Source: Streptomyces microflavus (GTDB lineage Bacteria > Actinomycetota > Actinomycetes > Streptomycetales > Streptomycetaceae). From it: a stretch of DNA of 64,000 nt. The notes beneath the pieces are model-generated. The model had not been told where the DNA came from. It saw only the letters and a program-made list of their open reading frames with translations, and did no database searches. Position numbers and translations under genes: made by a program. The stretch lies in the NCBI RefSeq assembly GCF_014650075.1, contig NZ_BMUG01000017.1, forward strand, positions 1-64,000, in the 5' to 3' direction. Position 1 is the stretch's first letter, and each line of letters begins with the position of its first letter. Positions 34,553 through 43,571 of this stretch are shown piece by piece.

Positions 34553-34567
34553 GTTCCCTCAGGGAAC
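34553..34567. promoter_or_regulatory. Palindrome between the HxlR-Prx gene and the MFS gene
   Basis: GTTCCC-TCA-GGGAAC is a perfect 6-bp inverted repeat in the 137-base divergent region, with AGT and ACT blocks 2-3 bases beyond either side. It is a candidate HxlR binding site. Confidence 0.5.
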
Positions 34568-34607
34568 TCACTGGGAATCACCAGGGCGGCGGGGGACGGT
34601 AACAACC

Positions 34608-35900
34608 ATGGGCATGGTGCGCGGGGTGCCGCGAACGGTTCGGCTGCTGGCGCTCGGCGTGTTCCTCAACGCCGTCGTCAGCATCACCTTCGTCTTCCTC
34701 TTCGTCTATCTCGTCGGGCCGCGCGGCCTCTCCGCCGCCCAGGCCGGGGTGATCAGCGGGATCGGCGGCATCGGCCTGGTCGCCGGGAACTTCACCGGCG
34801 GCTGGTTCGGCGACCGCCTGGGCCACCGCCGCGCGCTCCTGGCCGGCGCCTGCGTCAGCGGGGCGGCCCTCGTGGTCCTGCCCGCCCTGCCGGTCGCCGC
34901 GCTCTACGGGGTGCTTCCGCTCGCCCAGTACGCCGCCGGGGTCGCCCGAGCCGCCAACGCCGCCCTCGTCGCGGTCTCCGTCCCCGAAGGGGGCAGCCGC
35001 CGCCAGAGCTTCGCCCTCACCCGGTTCGCGGCCAACGGGGGCTTCGCCATCGGCCCGCCGCTCGGCGCCCTGGTCGCCACCCGGTTCTCGTACGACTGGC
35101 TCTTCGTCGCCGACGGGCTCGGCACCCTGCTCTTCGCCCTCTACGCCGCGCGCATCCTCCCCGCCCGGGGCAGCGCCCACTCCGCTCCCGCCCACGACCC
35201 GGACGCGCCGGGCCTCTGGCACGAACTGCGGGCCAGGCCCGCGGTGCTGGTGCTGCTCGCCGCGATCGTCCTCGTCGACCTGGTCTACCGCCAGCAGTAC
35301 TCGACCCTGCCGGTCTTCCTCGCCGACCACGGGCACGGCCCCCAGTTCTACGGCTGGCTGCTCGCCGTCAACGGGGGCGTCATCCTCCTCCTCGAACTGC
35401 CCGCCGCCCACGCCCTGCGCGATCGTGCCCCGCTCTCCATCGTCGGCGTCGGACTCCTCCTCGTCGGGCTCGGCTACGCCGTGCTGATCCCCGGCGCGGG
35501 CGTCCTCTTCGCCGTCACCATGATGGTCTCGCTGACCCTCGGCGAGGTCCTCTACAAGACCCCCGCCACCGCCTACGTCGCCGACCAGGCGCCCGGCCAT
35601 GCGCAGGGCCGCTTCCAGAGCCTGTACGCCGGTGCCTCGATCAGCGGCCAGGTGCTCGCGCCGCCACTGGGGGCCTTCCTGTACGCGGCGGCTCCCGGGC
35701 TCCTCTGGCCGGTGTGCGCCCTGCTCGCGGCCGGTGCGGGGGCGGCGGTGCTGGCGGCGCGGCGGCTGCCCGGACCGGGGGAGCGGTTGCGGGGGCCGGA
35801 GGGGCTGGGGGAGCAGCCGCAGGGGCGGGACCGGGCGCGGCCGGTGGGGGAGGAGCCGGAGGCTGAGACCGGTTCGCCCGAGCGGGCCCCGGCCGGTTAG
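34608..35900 (+). CDS. MFS transporter
   Basis: A 430-residue major facilitator with about 11-12 helices. The helix 2-3 loop motif is GGWFGDRLGHRRALLAGA, and the second half begins near RARPAVLVLLAAIVLVDLVYRQQY. The hydrophilic tail after residue 390 is Arg/Glu/Pro-rich and probably disordered. The ATG at 34608 is taken; another ATG lies two codons later. It resembles the MdtH/YfcJ-type drug-efflux group. Divergent from the HxlR-peroxiredoxin gene, which probably controls it. Confidence 0.87.
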   Translation: MGMVRGVPRTVRLLALGVFLNAVVSITFVFLFVYLVGPRGLSAAQAGVISGIGGIGLVAGNFTGGWFGDRLGHRRALLAGACVSGAALVVLPALPVAALYGVLPLAQYAAGVARAANAALVAVSVPEGGSRRQSFALTRFAANGGFAIGPPLGALVATRFSYDWLFVADGLGTLLFALYAARILPARGSAHSAPAHDPDAPGLWHELRARPAVLVLLAAIVLVDLVYRQQYSTLPVFLADHGHGPQFYGWLLAVNGGVILLLELPAAHALRDRAPLSIVGVGLLLVGLGYAVLIPGAGVLFAVTMMVSLTLGEVLYKTPATAYVADQAPGHAQGRFQSLYAGASISGQVLAPPLGAFLYAAAPGLLWPVCALLAAGAGAAVLAARRLPGPGERLRGPEGLGEQPQGRDRARPVGEEPEAETGSPERAPAG

Positions 35901-35910
35901 GTTTCTGTCC

Positions 35911-36909
35911 ATGACCGACACGACTTCCCAGGCCACTTCCCGTACCACCGGCGCCGTCGCCGCCGGCCTCGCCACCGTCGCCGGTGACGGCACCGTCCTC
36001 GACACCTGGTTCCCCGCCCCTGAGCTCAAGCCCGAGCCCGGCCCGGCCGGTACGCAGCGGCTCACCCCGGACGAGGCCGTCAACCGCCTCGGCGAGGGTG
36101 CGGCCAAGGCCATCGGCGTGGACGCCCGGCGCGGCGTCGAGGTCGTCGCCGTCTCCACGGTCATCTCCTCGCTGGAGGACAAGCCGCTCGACGCGCACGA
36201 CGCGTACCTGCGCCTGCACCTGCTCTCGCACCGGCTCGTCCAGCCGCACGGCCAGAACCTCGACGGTCTCTTCGGCCTGCTGGCCAACGTCGCCTGGACC
36301 TCGCTCGGCCCGGTCGCCGTCGACGACCTGGAGCGGGTCCGCCTCAACGCCCGCGCCGAGGGCCTGCACCTCCAGGTCACCTCGGTCGACAAGTTCCCGC
36401 GCATGACGGACTACGTGGCCCCCAAGGGCGTACGGATCGCCGACGCCGACCGGGTCCGCCTCGGCGCGCACCTCGCCGCCGGGACCACCGTCATGCACGA
36501 GGGCTTCGTCAACTTCAACGCGGGCACGCTCGGCACCTCCATGGTCGAGGGCCGCATCTCCGCGGGCGTCGTCGTCGGCGACGGCTCCGACATCGGCGGC
36601 GGCGCCTCCACCATGGGCACCCTCTCCGGCGGCGGCAACGTCCGCATCGTCATCGGCGAGCGCTGCCTGGTCGGCGCGGAGGCCGGTGTCGGCATCGCGC
36701 TCGGCGACGAGTGCGTCGTGGAGGCCGGGCTGTACGTCACGGCCGGCACCCGGGTCACGCTGCCGGACGGCCAGGTCGTCAAGGCCCGCGAGCTCTCCGG
36801 CGCCTCCAACATCCTCTTCCGCCGCAACTCGGTCACCGGCACGGTCGAGGCCCGCCCGAACAACGCGGTGTGGGGCGGCCTGAACGAGGTCCTGCACGCC
36901 CACAACTGA
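35911..36909 (+). CDS. dapD: Tetrahydrodipicolinate N-succinyltransferase
   Basis: Succinyl-CoA-dependent acylation of tetrahydrodipicolinate in lysine and diaminopimelate synthesis. A 332-residue actinobacterial-type DapD: N-terminal alpha/beta region, then a left-handed beta helix with hexapeptide repeats (KGVRIADADRVRLGAHLAAG, VMHEGFVNFNAGTLG, GRISAGVVVGDGSDIGGGAS and ERCLVGAEAGVGIALGDECVVEAG). The ATG at 35911 follows the MFS stop by 10 bases; the longer upstream frame is not real. Converges with dapA, 11 bases apart. Confidence 0.96.
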   Translation: MTDTTSQATSRTTGAVAAGLATVAGDGTVLDTWFPAPELKPEPGPAGTQRLTPDEAVNRLGEGAAKAIGVDARRGVEVVAVSTVISSLEDKPLDAHDAYLRLHLLSHRLVQPHGQNLDGLFGLLANVAWTSLGPVAVDDLERVRLNARAEGLHLQVTSVDKFPRMTDYVAPKGVRIADADRVRLGAHLAAGTTVMHEGFVNFNAGTLGTSMVEGRISAGVVVGDGSDIGGGASTMGTLSGGGNVRIVIGERCLVGAEAGVGIALGDECVVEAGLYVTAGTRVTLPDGQVVKARELSGASNILFRRNSVTGTVEARPNNAVWGGLNEVLHAHN

Positions 36910-36920
36910 TCTTTCATGGA

Positions 36921-37802
36921 TCAGGCCGCGAGGAGCTCCTCGTACGCCGCACGCAGCCCGTCGGTCGCCTCGCGCCCGGCGGGCTGCAGCGGTTCCCGGA
37001 CCGGGCCCGCGTCCAGCAGGGCCTTCACGGTGACGGTGCCGGGCAGCCCGCCCGCCATCATCAGCTCGGTGAGCCGGACCGTCAGCCCGTTCAGCCGGGC
37101 CGCCTCGTCCGTCCGCCCCGCGTCGAACGCGTCCAGCGGCGCCCGCACCTGGCGCGGGGCCACGTTGGCGACGGTGCTGACATAGCCCGCGCCGCCCAGC
37201 GCGTACAGCGGGAGGTTCAGCTCCTCGCACCCCGAGTAGTACGCCAGCCCGGTGCGGGCGATCACCTTCGTCGACCCGAGCAGGTCGTACGCGCAGTCCT
37301 TCACCGCGACGATCCGCGGGTGGTCCGCGAGCCGCAGCAGCGTCTCCGGCTCGATCCGGACGCCGGTGCGGCCGGGGATGTCGTACAGCATCAGCGGTAC
37401 GCCGGTGGCCTCGGCGATCCGCAGGAAGTAGCTCTCCACGGCGGCCTGCGGCGGGCGGCTGTAGTACGGCGGGACCACCAACAGCCCGTCGGCGCCCGCC
37501 TCTTCGGCCTCCCGGGCGAGGCGCACCGCGTGCGCGGTGTCCGCGCTGCCGACGCCGGAGAGCAGCGGCACCCCGTCACCGACCTCCGTGCGGACGGCCC
37601 GCAGCAGGTCCGACTTCTCCGCGTCCGAGGTGGTGGGCGACTCCCCGGTGGTGCCGCTGAGGACCAGCCCGTCGCAGCCCTCGGTCACCAGGTGCGCGGC
37701 ATGCGCGCGGGCGGCGTCGAGGTCCAGCGCCCCGGTGGCGGTGAACGGCGTGATCATGGCGCAGAGCGTGCGGCCGAAGGGCCGGGGTGCGGTGGCGGTC
37801 AT
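36921..37802 (-). CDS. dapA: 4-hydroxy-tetrahydrodipicolinate synthase-family protein
   Basis: Class I aldolase condensing pyruvate with aspartate semialdehyde, the entry to diaminopimelate. The 293 residues have the full set of active-site residues: T51-T52 (SGTTGESPT), Y140 and the RTG site (LYDIPGRTG), and Schiff-base K168 (IVAVKDCAY). The ATG at 37802 is chosen by family start; no strong ribosome site, and longer starts to 37919 lack support. Neighbouring dapD supports a lysine role, but streptomycetes carry several DapA-like paralogues, so another aldolase reaction is possible. Confidence 0.9.
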   Translation of the reverse strand: MTATAPRPFGRTLCAMITPFTATGALDLDAARAHAAHLVTEGCDGLVLSGTTGESPTTSDAEKSDLLRAVRTEVGDGVPLLSGVGSADTAHAVRLAREAEEAGADGLLVVPPYYSRPPQAAVESYFLRIAEATGVPLMLYDIPGRTGVRIEPETLLRLADHPRIVAVKDCAYDLLGSTKVIARTGLAYYSGCEELNLPLYALGGAGYVSTVANVAPRQVRAPLDAFDAGRTDEAARLNGLTVRLTELMMAGGLPGTVTVKALLDAGPVREPLQPAGREATDGLRAAYEELLAA

Positions 37803-37960
37803 GCCCGAAGTGTCGGCCCCGGCAACCGTGAAGGTCCACTTAGATCTGCTTGCCCGGACCGCGAAGAGATGCTGAACAGTGTCACCGGGGCGCCTGGCTC
37901 CTGACATGATCGAACGCACGGACGACGTGCGGCCGGGGGCCGCGGCGAGGGGTGGGCGAC

Positions 37961-38638
37961 ATGGGCGAGCGGGTGCGGATACGGGCCCGGCTGCGGAGAC
38001 CGGCCCCGGCGGCGGTCCTGCTGACGGCGGTGGCGGCCACGGCGCTGACGGGCTGCTCGGGATTCCTCGTCCCCGCCGGTGAGGGGGTGCGGAGCCCGAC
38101 CCCTTCCGCCTCCGCCCCCGGCGTCCACGCCGAGACGCTGCCCCCGCCCTCCGTCGCCCCGGCGCCGACCGTCGACGTACCGGCTCAGGGCCCGGACCCG
38201 TCTCCCACGGCCACCGGGGAGTGCCCCGCCTCCGGTGCCGTGGTGACCATGGGGGAGGTGCAGGCCGTGATGATGAGCCGCGCGGTCGTGCTGACCCTGA
38301 CCAACTGCGGTACCAAGCCCTACCGGGTCGTCGGCTACCCCTCGGTGCAGGCGCTCGGCGAGGACGGTGAACGCCTCCCGGTGAAGGTCAACCCGGCCGG
38401 CTCGATGTTCGGCCGCGACCAGGGCCCGAAGGAGGTCCTCCTGGACCCCGGCCTCACCGTGCGGTCGATGCTCGCCTGGGTCTCCACCAAGGAGGGCGGC
38501 GAGCTCGTCATGGCCGACGCCCTGGAGCTGGCCGCCGCCCCCGACGCCGGGGCCCGCGTCTACCCGCTGGAGGGCCACGACATCCGGTACATGGACGAGC
38601 TGAACGTGACGGCCTGGCGGGCCGAACTGCCCGAGTGA
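37961..38638 (+). CDS. Lipoprotein with DUF4232-like domain
   Basis: A 225-residue predicted lipoprotein. Signal RARLRRPAPAAVLLTAVAATALTGC ends in a lipobox (LTGC); a Pro/Ser/Thr-rich linker of about 45 residues follows. A beta-rich DUF4232-type domain then runs from ECPASGAVVTMGEVQAVMMSRAVVLTLTNCGTKPYRVVGYPSVQ to the end, with a Cys pair likely forming a disulfide. The ATG at 37961 has GAGGGG 9 bases upstream; a GTG at 37952 is also possible. Function unknown; anchored outside the membrane. Confidence 0.85.
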   Translation: MGERVRIRARLRRPAPAAVLLTAVAATALTGCSGFLVPAGEGVRSPTPSASAPGVHAETLPPPSVAPAPTVDVPAQGPDPSPTATGECPASGAVVTMGEVQAVMMSRAVVLTLTNCGTKPYRVVGYPSVQALGEDGERLPVKVNPAGSMFGRDQGPKEVLLDPGLTVRSMLAWVSTKEGGELVMADALELAAAPDAGARVYPLEGHDIRYMDELNVTAWRAELPE

Positions 38639-38648
38639 ACCACCCTTG

Positions 38649-38668
38649 ACCTCAAGCGGACTTGAGGT
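38649..38668 (+). promoter_or_regulatory. SoxR box
   Basis: CCTCAAGCGGACTTGAGG (38650-38667), flanked by A and T, is a near-perfect match to the SoxR operator. A -35-like TTGACC (38646-38651) overlaps its left end, as in MerR-family promoters with a long spacer. Confidence 0.85.
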
Positions 38669-38723
38669 GTGACGGTGGTGGCGACGACGCACCGACCGGT
38701 GCGCGTGAGAGGGGAACGCCACC

Positions 38724-39428
38724 ATGACCGTGCACTTCACCGACCGCCCCGACCCGGCCCGCGCCGACGCCGGGATCGCCCTGGCCGCCACCTGGGACAC
38801 CGGTACGCCGGAGCGCCGGCGGCAGACGCTCGACGCCATCCGCAAGGCGTGGGAGAGCCGGGAGTGGCCGCACCCCGGGCTGCTCTCGTACAGCGTCCAC
38901 GCGGGCGAGGACGGCACGACCCTGCTGCACTACTCCCTGTGGACCGGCGAACAGGCCCACCAGGACTTCGTCCGGCAGGGCCCCGACGCCCGCGAGGCCG
39001 GCATCGACGCCGCCGTGCCCGGCATCGAACGCCTCGCCCCGCACACGTACGAGCTGTACCGCTCCGGGTTCCGGGCCGAGGGCGACACCCGCGAGCCCGG
39101 GTGCGTCGTGATCGTCGAAGCGGAGTTCGCCGGCCCGGACCCGGCCCGGCAACGGGACTGGGTGGACACCGTGTTCGAGGCGCTCGGCGAGGACCCCCAC
39201 ACCCCCGCCGGTGGCATCGCCGCGCACTTCCACGTCAGCACCGACGGCACCCGGGTCCTCAACTACGCCGAATGGGAGAGCGCCGAACACCACATCGCCG
39301 CACTCACCGCACCCGGTGAGGGGGTCGGCTCCCCGTCACCGCTGTGGGAACGCGTCCAGAAGTACCCGGGCATGACCGGCGGCGGAGTGAACCGCTACAC
39401 GCCCGCTCTCAGCATGAATGCGGGGTGA
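38724..39428 (+). CDS. Double antibiotic-biosynthesis-monooxygenase (ABM) domain protein, SoxR-controlled
   Basis: A 234-residue protein with two ferredoxin-like ABM domains. Domain 1 (about residues 15-115) has SYSVHAGEDGTTLLHYSLWTGEQAHQDFV. Domain 2 (about 120-220) has AAHFHVSTDGTRVLNYAEWESAEHHIAAL. Such proteins oxidise or bind aromatic polyketide- or quinone-like molecules without a cofactor. The SoxR box 55 bases upstream means induction by redox-cycling compounds. A SoxR-regulated monooxygenase gene in this chromosomal neighbourhood is known in S. coelicolor. GAGAGGGG ribosome site. The exact substrate is unknown. Confidence 0.87.
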   Translation: MTVHFTDRPDPARADAGIALAATWDTGTPERRRQTLDAIRKAWESREWPHPGLLSYSVHAGEDGTTLLHYSLWTGEQAHQDFVRQGPDAREAGIDAAVPGIERLAPHTYELYRSGFRAEGDTREPGCVVIVEAEFAGPDPARQRDWVDTVFEALGEDPHTPAGGIAAHFHVSTDGTRVLNYAEWESAEHHIAALTAPGEGVGSPSPLWERVQKYPGMTGGGVNRYTPALSMNAG

Positions 39429-39610
39429 GGGGTGGGGGCGGCATGCGGTGATTCCCCTCCGCCTCGGCGGAGTTGTCCCCGTACCCCGGGTGAACGGCAG
39501 CGGTCGGTCGCCCGAACCAGCCGGCCTGCGGCGAATTGCGTCTAGGCTTGGGCGGCTGAACCGCGTACGCACTCCGTACGCCCCCGAGCACGCACCGAGG
39601 AGAACCCCCG

Positions 39611-41095
39611 ATGTCCGCTGAGCGTCCCACCCTGCCGCCGGTGCGGCTGCACTCCGAGGCCGAACTGGCGCGGGACGCGCTCGCCGCACCGCTCTTCGTC
39701 CGCGCCGTCCGGCTCGCCCGCTGGGCGGGGCCCGACGCACGGGTCGGCGCGGGCGGCGAGCTCGTCGAGGCGCAGCTGCCCGGCGCCGCCGAGCACCTCG
39801 GCCTCTCCGCCGACGACGACGGTGCCGCGTACGCCAGCGAGGCCTGGCGGCTCGCCGTGGACACCGGGCTCCTCGATGTCACGGACCCCGAGGAGGGGGA
39901 GCTCCCGGACGGCGGGGAGAGCGAGGGTGAGGGCACCGTCACCGCGGGCGAGAACCTGGAGCTGCTCACCACCGGCTCCCCGCAGGACGTCCTGGGGATC
40001 TGGCTGGAGGGCCTCGACGCCGTGCACGCCGACGCCACCGCGCCCGTCCTGGACGATTTCGCGGATCTCGTCGGCGAGGACGGCTCGATCGACTTCGACG
40101 CCCTGGACTGGGACCCGGAGGCCGAGGCGGAGTTCCTCGACGGCGTCCTCGGCAACCTCTATCTGCTCACCCTCGCCGACGGCGCGGGCGAGGGGCCGGT
40201 GCCGCTGCCCGCCCTCGCCGCGTCGATGATCGTCCCCGACGACATGGGCGAGCCCACCGACGACATCCTGGAGCAGGTCTCGGAGGCGATGATGCGCCTC
40301 GACGACCAGTTCCGGCTCCTCGAACCCATCGGGATCGTCGAGTACCAGCCGGTGGACGAGGCGCTGATGGTCGAGGAGGGGGACGCGGCTGACGCCTCCG
40401 CCGCCGGGGCCGACGAGGAGGACGTCACCCGGTACGGCATGGTCAGGCTCACCCCCCTCGGCCTGTACGGCATCCGCGCCCGGATGCTGGAGGCCGGGGT
40501 GGACGCCCCCGCCGTCGGCGACCTCGCCGACAAGGGCGCCGACGCCCTCCTCGACGGCATCGCGTACTACCCGGAGGCCGCCGCCCGCGCCGAGATCCAG
40601 CTCTGGCTCGCCGGGCGCGGCACCCAGGGTGCGGTCCCGGCCGCGGCCGAGCTGCTGGCGGCGGCACGCGGCACGGACGAGGGCGCACCGCTGCGCCGCC
40701 TCCACTGCCAGCAGGCCCTCGCCCTCGCCGGCGAGGAGGCCGAACCCGCCGTACGCGCGGTCCTCGGCGACCCGGAACTCGGCGGCCTGGCCCGGGTCTG
40801 GCTCGCGGAGCGCGGCGCGGCCGACGTCCCGGCCCCGCCGGAGGCGATGATCTTCTGGCTGGCCATCGACACGATCGCCGCCCAACTGGACGCCGACGGC
40901 GAGCTCGACGAGCTCCAGGGCCTGGTCGAAGGACTCTCCGCGCAGCACAGCGGTTTCTTCGACGAGGCCTGGCGGGTCGACCACCCGGCCACCGCCGACG
41001 TACTGGAGGCCATGGGCCGCCTGCACGGCGACAAGAAGGCCGCGAAGGAGGCCCGAAAGGCCGCGTTCAAGGCCCGGTCGCGCGCGGGGGGCTGA
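39611..41095 (+). CDS. Conserved acidic protein of unknown function
   Basis: A 494-residue, strongly acidic, Ala/Leu-rich soluble protein that I do not recognise. It appears mostly helical. A winged-helix-like N-terminal part (FVRAVRLARWAG through AAYASEAWRLAVDTGLLDV) is followed by a long middle region. The C-terminal half has repeat-like helices (AEIQLWLAGRGTQGAVPAAAELLAAA, LHCQQALALAGEEAEPAVRAVLGDPELGGLARVWL) that resemble HEAT-type repeats. The tail is basic (KKAAKEARKAAFKARSRAGG). GAGGAGA ribosome site. Codon usage supports a real gene, and such proteins recur in Streptomyces. The HEAT reading is inference. Confidence 0.8.
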   Translation: MSAERPTLPPVRLHSEAELARDALAAPLFVRAVRLARWAGPDARVGAGGELVEAQLPGAAEHLGLSADDDGAAYASEAWRLAVDTGLLDVTDPEEGELPDGGESEGEGTVTAGENLELLTTGSPQDVLGIWLEGLDAVHADATAPVLDDFADLVGEDGSIDFDALDWDPEAEAEFLDGVLGNLYLLTLADGAGEGPVPLPALAASMIVPDDMGEPTDDILEQVSEAMMRLDDQFRLLEPIGIVEYQPVDEALMVEEGDAADASAAGADEEDVTRYGMVRLTPLGLYGIRARMLEAGVDAPAVGDLADKGADALLDGIAYYPEAAARAEIQLWLAGRGTQGAVPAAAELLAAARGTDEGAPLRRLHCQQALALAGEEAEPAVRAVLGDPELGGLARVWLAERGAADVPAPPEAMIFWLAIDTIAAQLDADGELDELQGLVEGLSAQHSGFFDEAWRVDHPATADVLEAMGRLHGDKKAAKEARKAAFKARSRAGG

Positions 41096-41177
41096 GGCGG
41101 GCGCGTAGCTCTTGCGCTGAGCTCTACTCTTACGAAGCAGATGTCGTCGGCTCCCCGAGCCTCTGCCGTTGCGCCCG

Positions 41178-43571
41178 TCAGGAGGACGGGGCCGTAACAG
41201 CGGTGTGGTTGTACGCCCGTACCGTCGCCGCGCCGAGGCGGGCGTACCAGCCGGACCGGTCGGCCGCCAGGTCGCGGATGTCCGCCGCACCCCAACTGCG
41301 CTGCGCCGCACCCCCGTTCAGGTCCAGGGCCCGGCAGAGCTCGCCCGTCGCCGCGTACACCGTCCCGGCGACCGCGACCGGCGGCACCTGGGCGACCCCG
41401 TCCAGCCGGGCCGTCCAGCGTTCCTCGCCGCTGCGGAGGCCGACGCACTGGAGCTGTCCGGCCCGTGCCCAGTGCAGCAGCGCCCCGCCCGCCGTCACCG
41501 GGGTCCGGCCGCCGCCCGTGACGGCGGGCCAGCTGGTGTCCAGGCCGACCGTCCGCACCGACCAGAGCGGCGCGCCGGTGGCGGGGGCGTACGCGTGGAC
41601 CCGGCCTCCGGTGGCCAGCAGCACCGTGGAGCCCACGGCGGCCAGCGCGCTGGAACCGGCGCTCGCCCCGCCTTCCAGGGTCGCGGTGGCGAGCCGTCCG
41701 CCGTCCCGGGCGTGGACGAAGTGCAGCGTGCCCCCGGTGGAGAGCAGCGCGAAGCAGCCCGCCTCCGGGACCGCGGCGAGTGCCGCCACCGGCCCCTCGA
41801 ACCCCTCGTACCTCCAGCGGATCCGGCCGCTGACCGCGTCGGCGCACCGGATGTACGAGCCGTCCTCGTCGGCCAGCAGCACCGTCCGGCCCAGCACGGC
41901 GGCCGGCCGGGTGCCCGGCACGTCCTCGGTCCAGCGTTCCTCACCCGTGACCAGGTCGACGGCTTGCAGGGACGGCAGGCGCGTGTCCTCGTCGTAGCCG
42001 GAGATCAGCACCCCGTCGGCCACGGAGAACCAGAGCGGGACGCCCAGCCGCTCCTGGGTGCCGTGCGGTTCGCCCGTCGCCAGGTCCACGGCGTCCAGCC
42101 CCAGATCGGCCGCCGCCAGCACGGAACCCGACACACCCCACTGCGTGGGCGCGGTCTCGGCGGCGCCGGTCACCCAGCGCCGCCCGGCGTCGGGGAGGCC
42201 GCGCGCGGTGACGTACCCGCGACCGCCGCCGATGTCCGACATGTCGAGCGTGCCGACGCCGTGCACCAGCAGGGAGCTCCCGGCCAGCCGCAGCGCGTCC
42301 ACGGTGGCACCGGAGTCGGCGGGCGCGAGGGTCCAGCGCACGGCCCCCTGCCGGACGCTGCCGCGCCGCACGGCCAGCGGGTCCGCCGTCTCCTCCCTGC
42401 CCTTGCCGTCGTCCTCGCCGCCACCGCGCATGAGCGCGTACGTGAGCAGGGACGCGAACCCGCCGCCCCCGGCCAGCAGGAAGCCGCGCCGGGTGAGCTC
42501 CCGGCGCGCCGCCACGGACTTCGCGGAGGTGGGTGGGGGAGGGGACGGGAGCGGAGTGGACGGGAGTGGATGCGTACGGGGCTGGGGCGCGGGCCCGCGT
42601 ACGGTCGCCGCCGTGGGGTCCGTGGGGTCCGTGGGGTCTGTGGGGTCTGTGGGGTCCGGGGCGGCCGGTGCGCCGGGCGCCGCCGTCTCGCCCAGCACCA
42701 GGGAGCGCAGCGGTTCCGCGCGCCACCACAGCGGCGCGCCCGGGTCCGCCGCCGTGTCCAGGACCTCGGCCACCGTGGGCCGCCGCCCCGGGTCCTTCTC
42801 CAGGCAGGCCGCAGCCAGTTCACGGACCTCCTCCGGTACGCCGGTGAGGTCCGGGTCCTCGTGGACGGCCCGGTAGAGCAGCACCGCGCCCGTCGCCGAG
42901 CCGAAGGGGCTCCGGCCGGTCGCCGCGAAGACCAGCACCGCGCCGAGCGCGAACACATCGGCGGCCCCGGTGACCGCGCCCCGGGTCCGCGGTGCGCCGG
43001 TGACGATGGCCCCGGTGATCTGCTCCGGAGCGATGAACCCGGGCGTGCCGATGACATCGCCCGCCCCGGTCAGCCCGTGGTCGCCGATCGCGCGGGCGAT
43101 CCCGAAGTCGATGACCCGGGGGCCGTCGGCGGTGATCAGCACATTGGACGGCTTGAGGTCGCGGTGGACGAGCCCCGCGCCGTGGATGTCCGTCAGCGCC
43201 TCGGCGAGCGCCGCGCCCAGGGACCGTACGGCGGGCGGCTCCAGTGGTCCGGTGGCTGCCACCGCGTGGCGCAGGGTCACGCCCGGCAGATAGGCGGTGG
43301 CCAGCCAGGGCCGGGCCGACTCCGGGTCCGCGTCGAGCACCGCCGCCGTGTGCGCCCCGGTCACCGCACGGGCGGCGGCGGCCTCGCGGCGGAAGCGTTC
43401 ACGGAAGTGCGGTTCGGCGGCCAGGTGTTCGTGGACCGTCTTGACCGCGACGGTCAGCCCGCCGGGCGTCCGGCCCAGATAGACCGTGCCCATGCCGCCC
43501 GCCCCGAGTCGCCCCAACAGGCGTACGGAGCCGAGCCGTTCCGGATCGCCCGGAAGCAGCGGGCCGGTCAT
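41178..43571 (-). CDS. Serine/threonine protein kinase with PQQ-like beta-propeller sensor
   Basis: A 797-residue Hanks-type kinase. N-terminal kinase domain (14-275): GxGxxG LGAGGMGTVYLG, Lys44 (VAVKTVHEHL), HRD at 136-138 (VHRDLKPSNVL), DFG at 155. A low-complexity linker contains five DPT repeats encoded by 9-base tandem repeats near 42610-42655. A possible membrane segment follows (RRGFLLAGGGGFASLLTYALM, near residue 395). A C-terminal PQQ/WD40-like propeller (blades such as LVTGEERWTEDVPGTRPAAVLGRTVLLADEDG) makes up the rest. This is the AfsK-like layout. Start overlaps the stop of the next kinase (ATGA), so both are co-translated. Confidence 0.9.
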   Translation of the reverse strand: MTGPLLPGDPERLGSVRLLGRLGAGGMGTVYLGRTPGGLTVAVKTVHEHLAAEPHFRERFRREAAAARAVTGAHTAAVLDADPESARPWLATAYLPGVTLRHAVAATGPLEPPAVRSLGAALAEALTDIHGAGLVHRDLKPSNVLITADGPRVIDFGIARAIGDHGLTGAGDVIGTPGFIAPEQITGAIVTGAPRTRGAVTGAADVFALGAVLVFAATGRSPFGSATGAVLLYRAVHEDPDLTGVPEEVRELAAACLEKDPGRRPTVAEVLDTAADPGAPLWWRAEPLRSLVLGETAAPGAPAAPDPTDPTDPTDPTDPTAATVRGPAPQPRTHPLPSTPLPSPPPPTSAKSVAARRELTRRGFLLAGGGGFASLLTYALMRGGGEDDGKGREETADPLAVRRGSVRQGAVRWTLAPADSGATVDALRLAGSSLLVHGVGTLDMSDIGGGRGYVTARGLPDAGRRWVTGAAETAPTQWGVSGSVLAAADLGLDAVDLATGEPHGTQERLGVPLWFSVADGVLISGYDEDTRLPSLQAVDLVTGEERWTEDVPGTRPAAVLGRTVLLADEDGSYIRCADAVSGRIRWRYEGFEGPVAALAAVPEAGCFALLSTGGTLHFVHARDGGRLATATLEGGASAGSSALAAVGSTVLLATGGRVHAYAPATGAPLWSVRTVGLDTSWPAVTGGGRTPVTAGGALLHWARAGQLQCVGLRSGEERWTARLDGVAQVPPVAVAGTVYAATGELCRALDLNGGAAQRSWGAADIRDLAADRSGWYARLGAATVRAYNHTAVTAPSS
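42610..42660. repeat. 9-bp tandem repeat encoding (DPT)n
   Basis: GTGGGGTCC/T is repeated five times in the kinase linker; on the minus strand it encodes Asp-Pro-Thr repeats. Repeat number could vary between strains without a frameshift. Confidence 0.85.

Noticed and set aside
36921..37802. A second KDG dehydratase rather than dapA
   Set aside because: It carries SGTTGESPT and YDIPGRTG of DapA, whereas the protein at 50347 has the CGTGEF and YQRDN variants.
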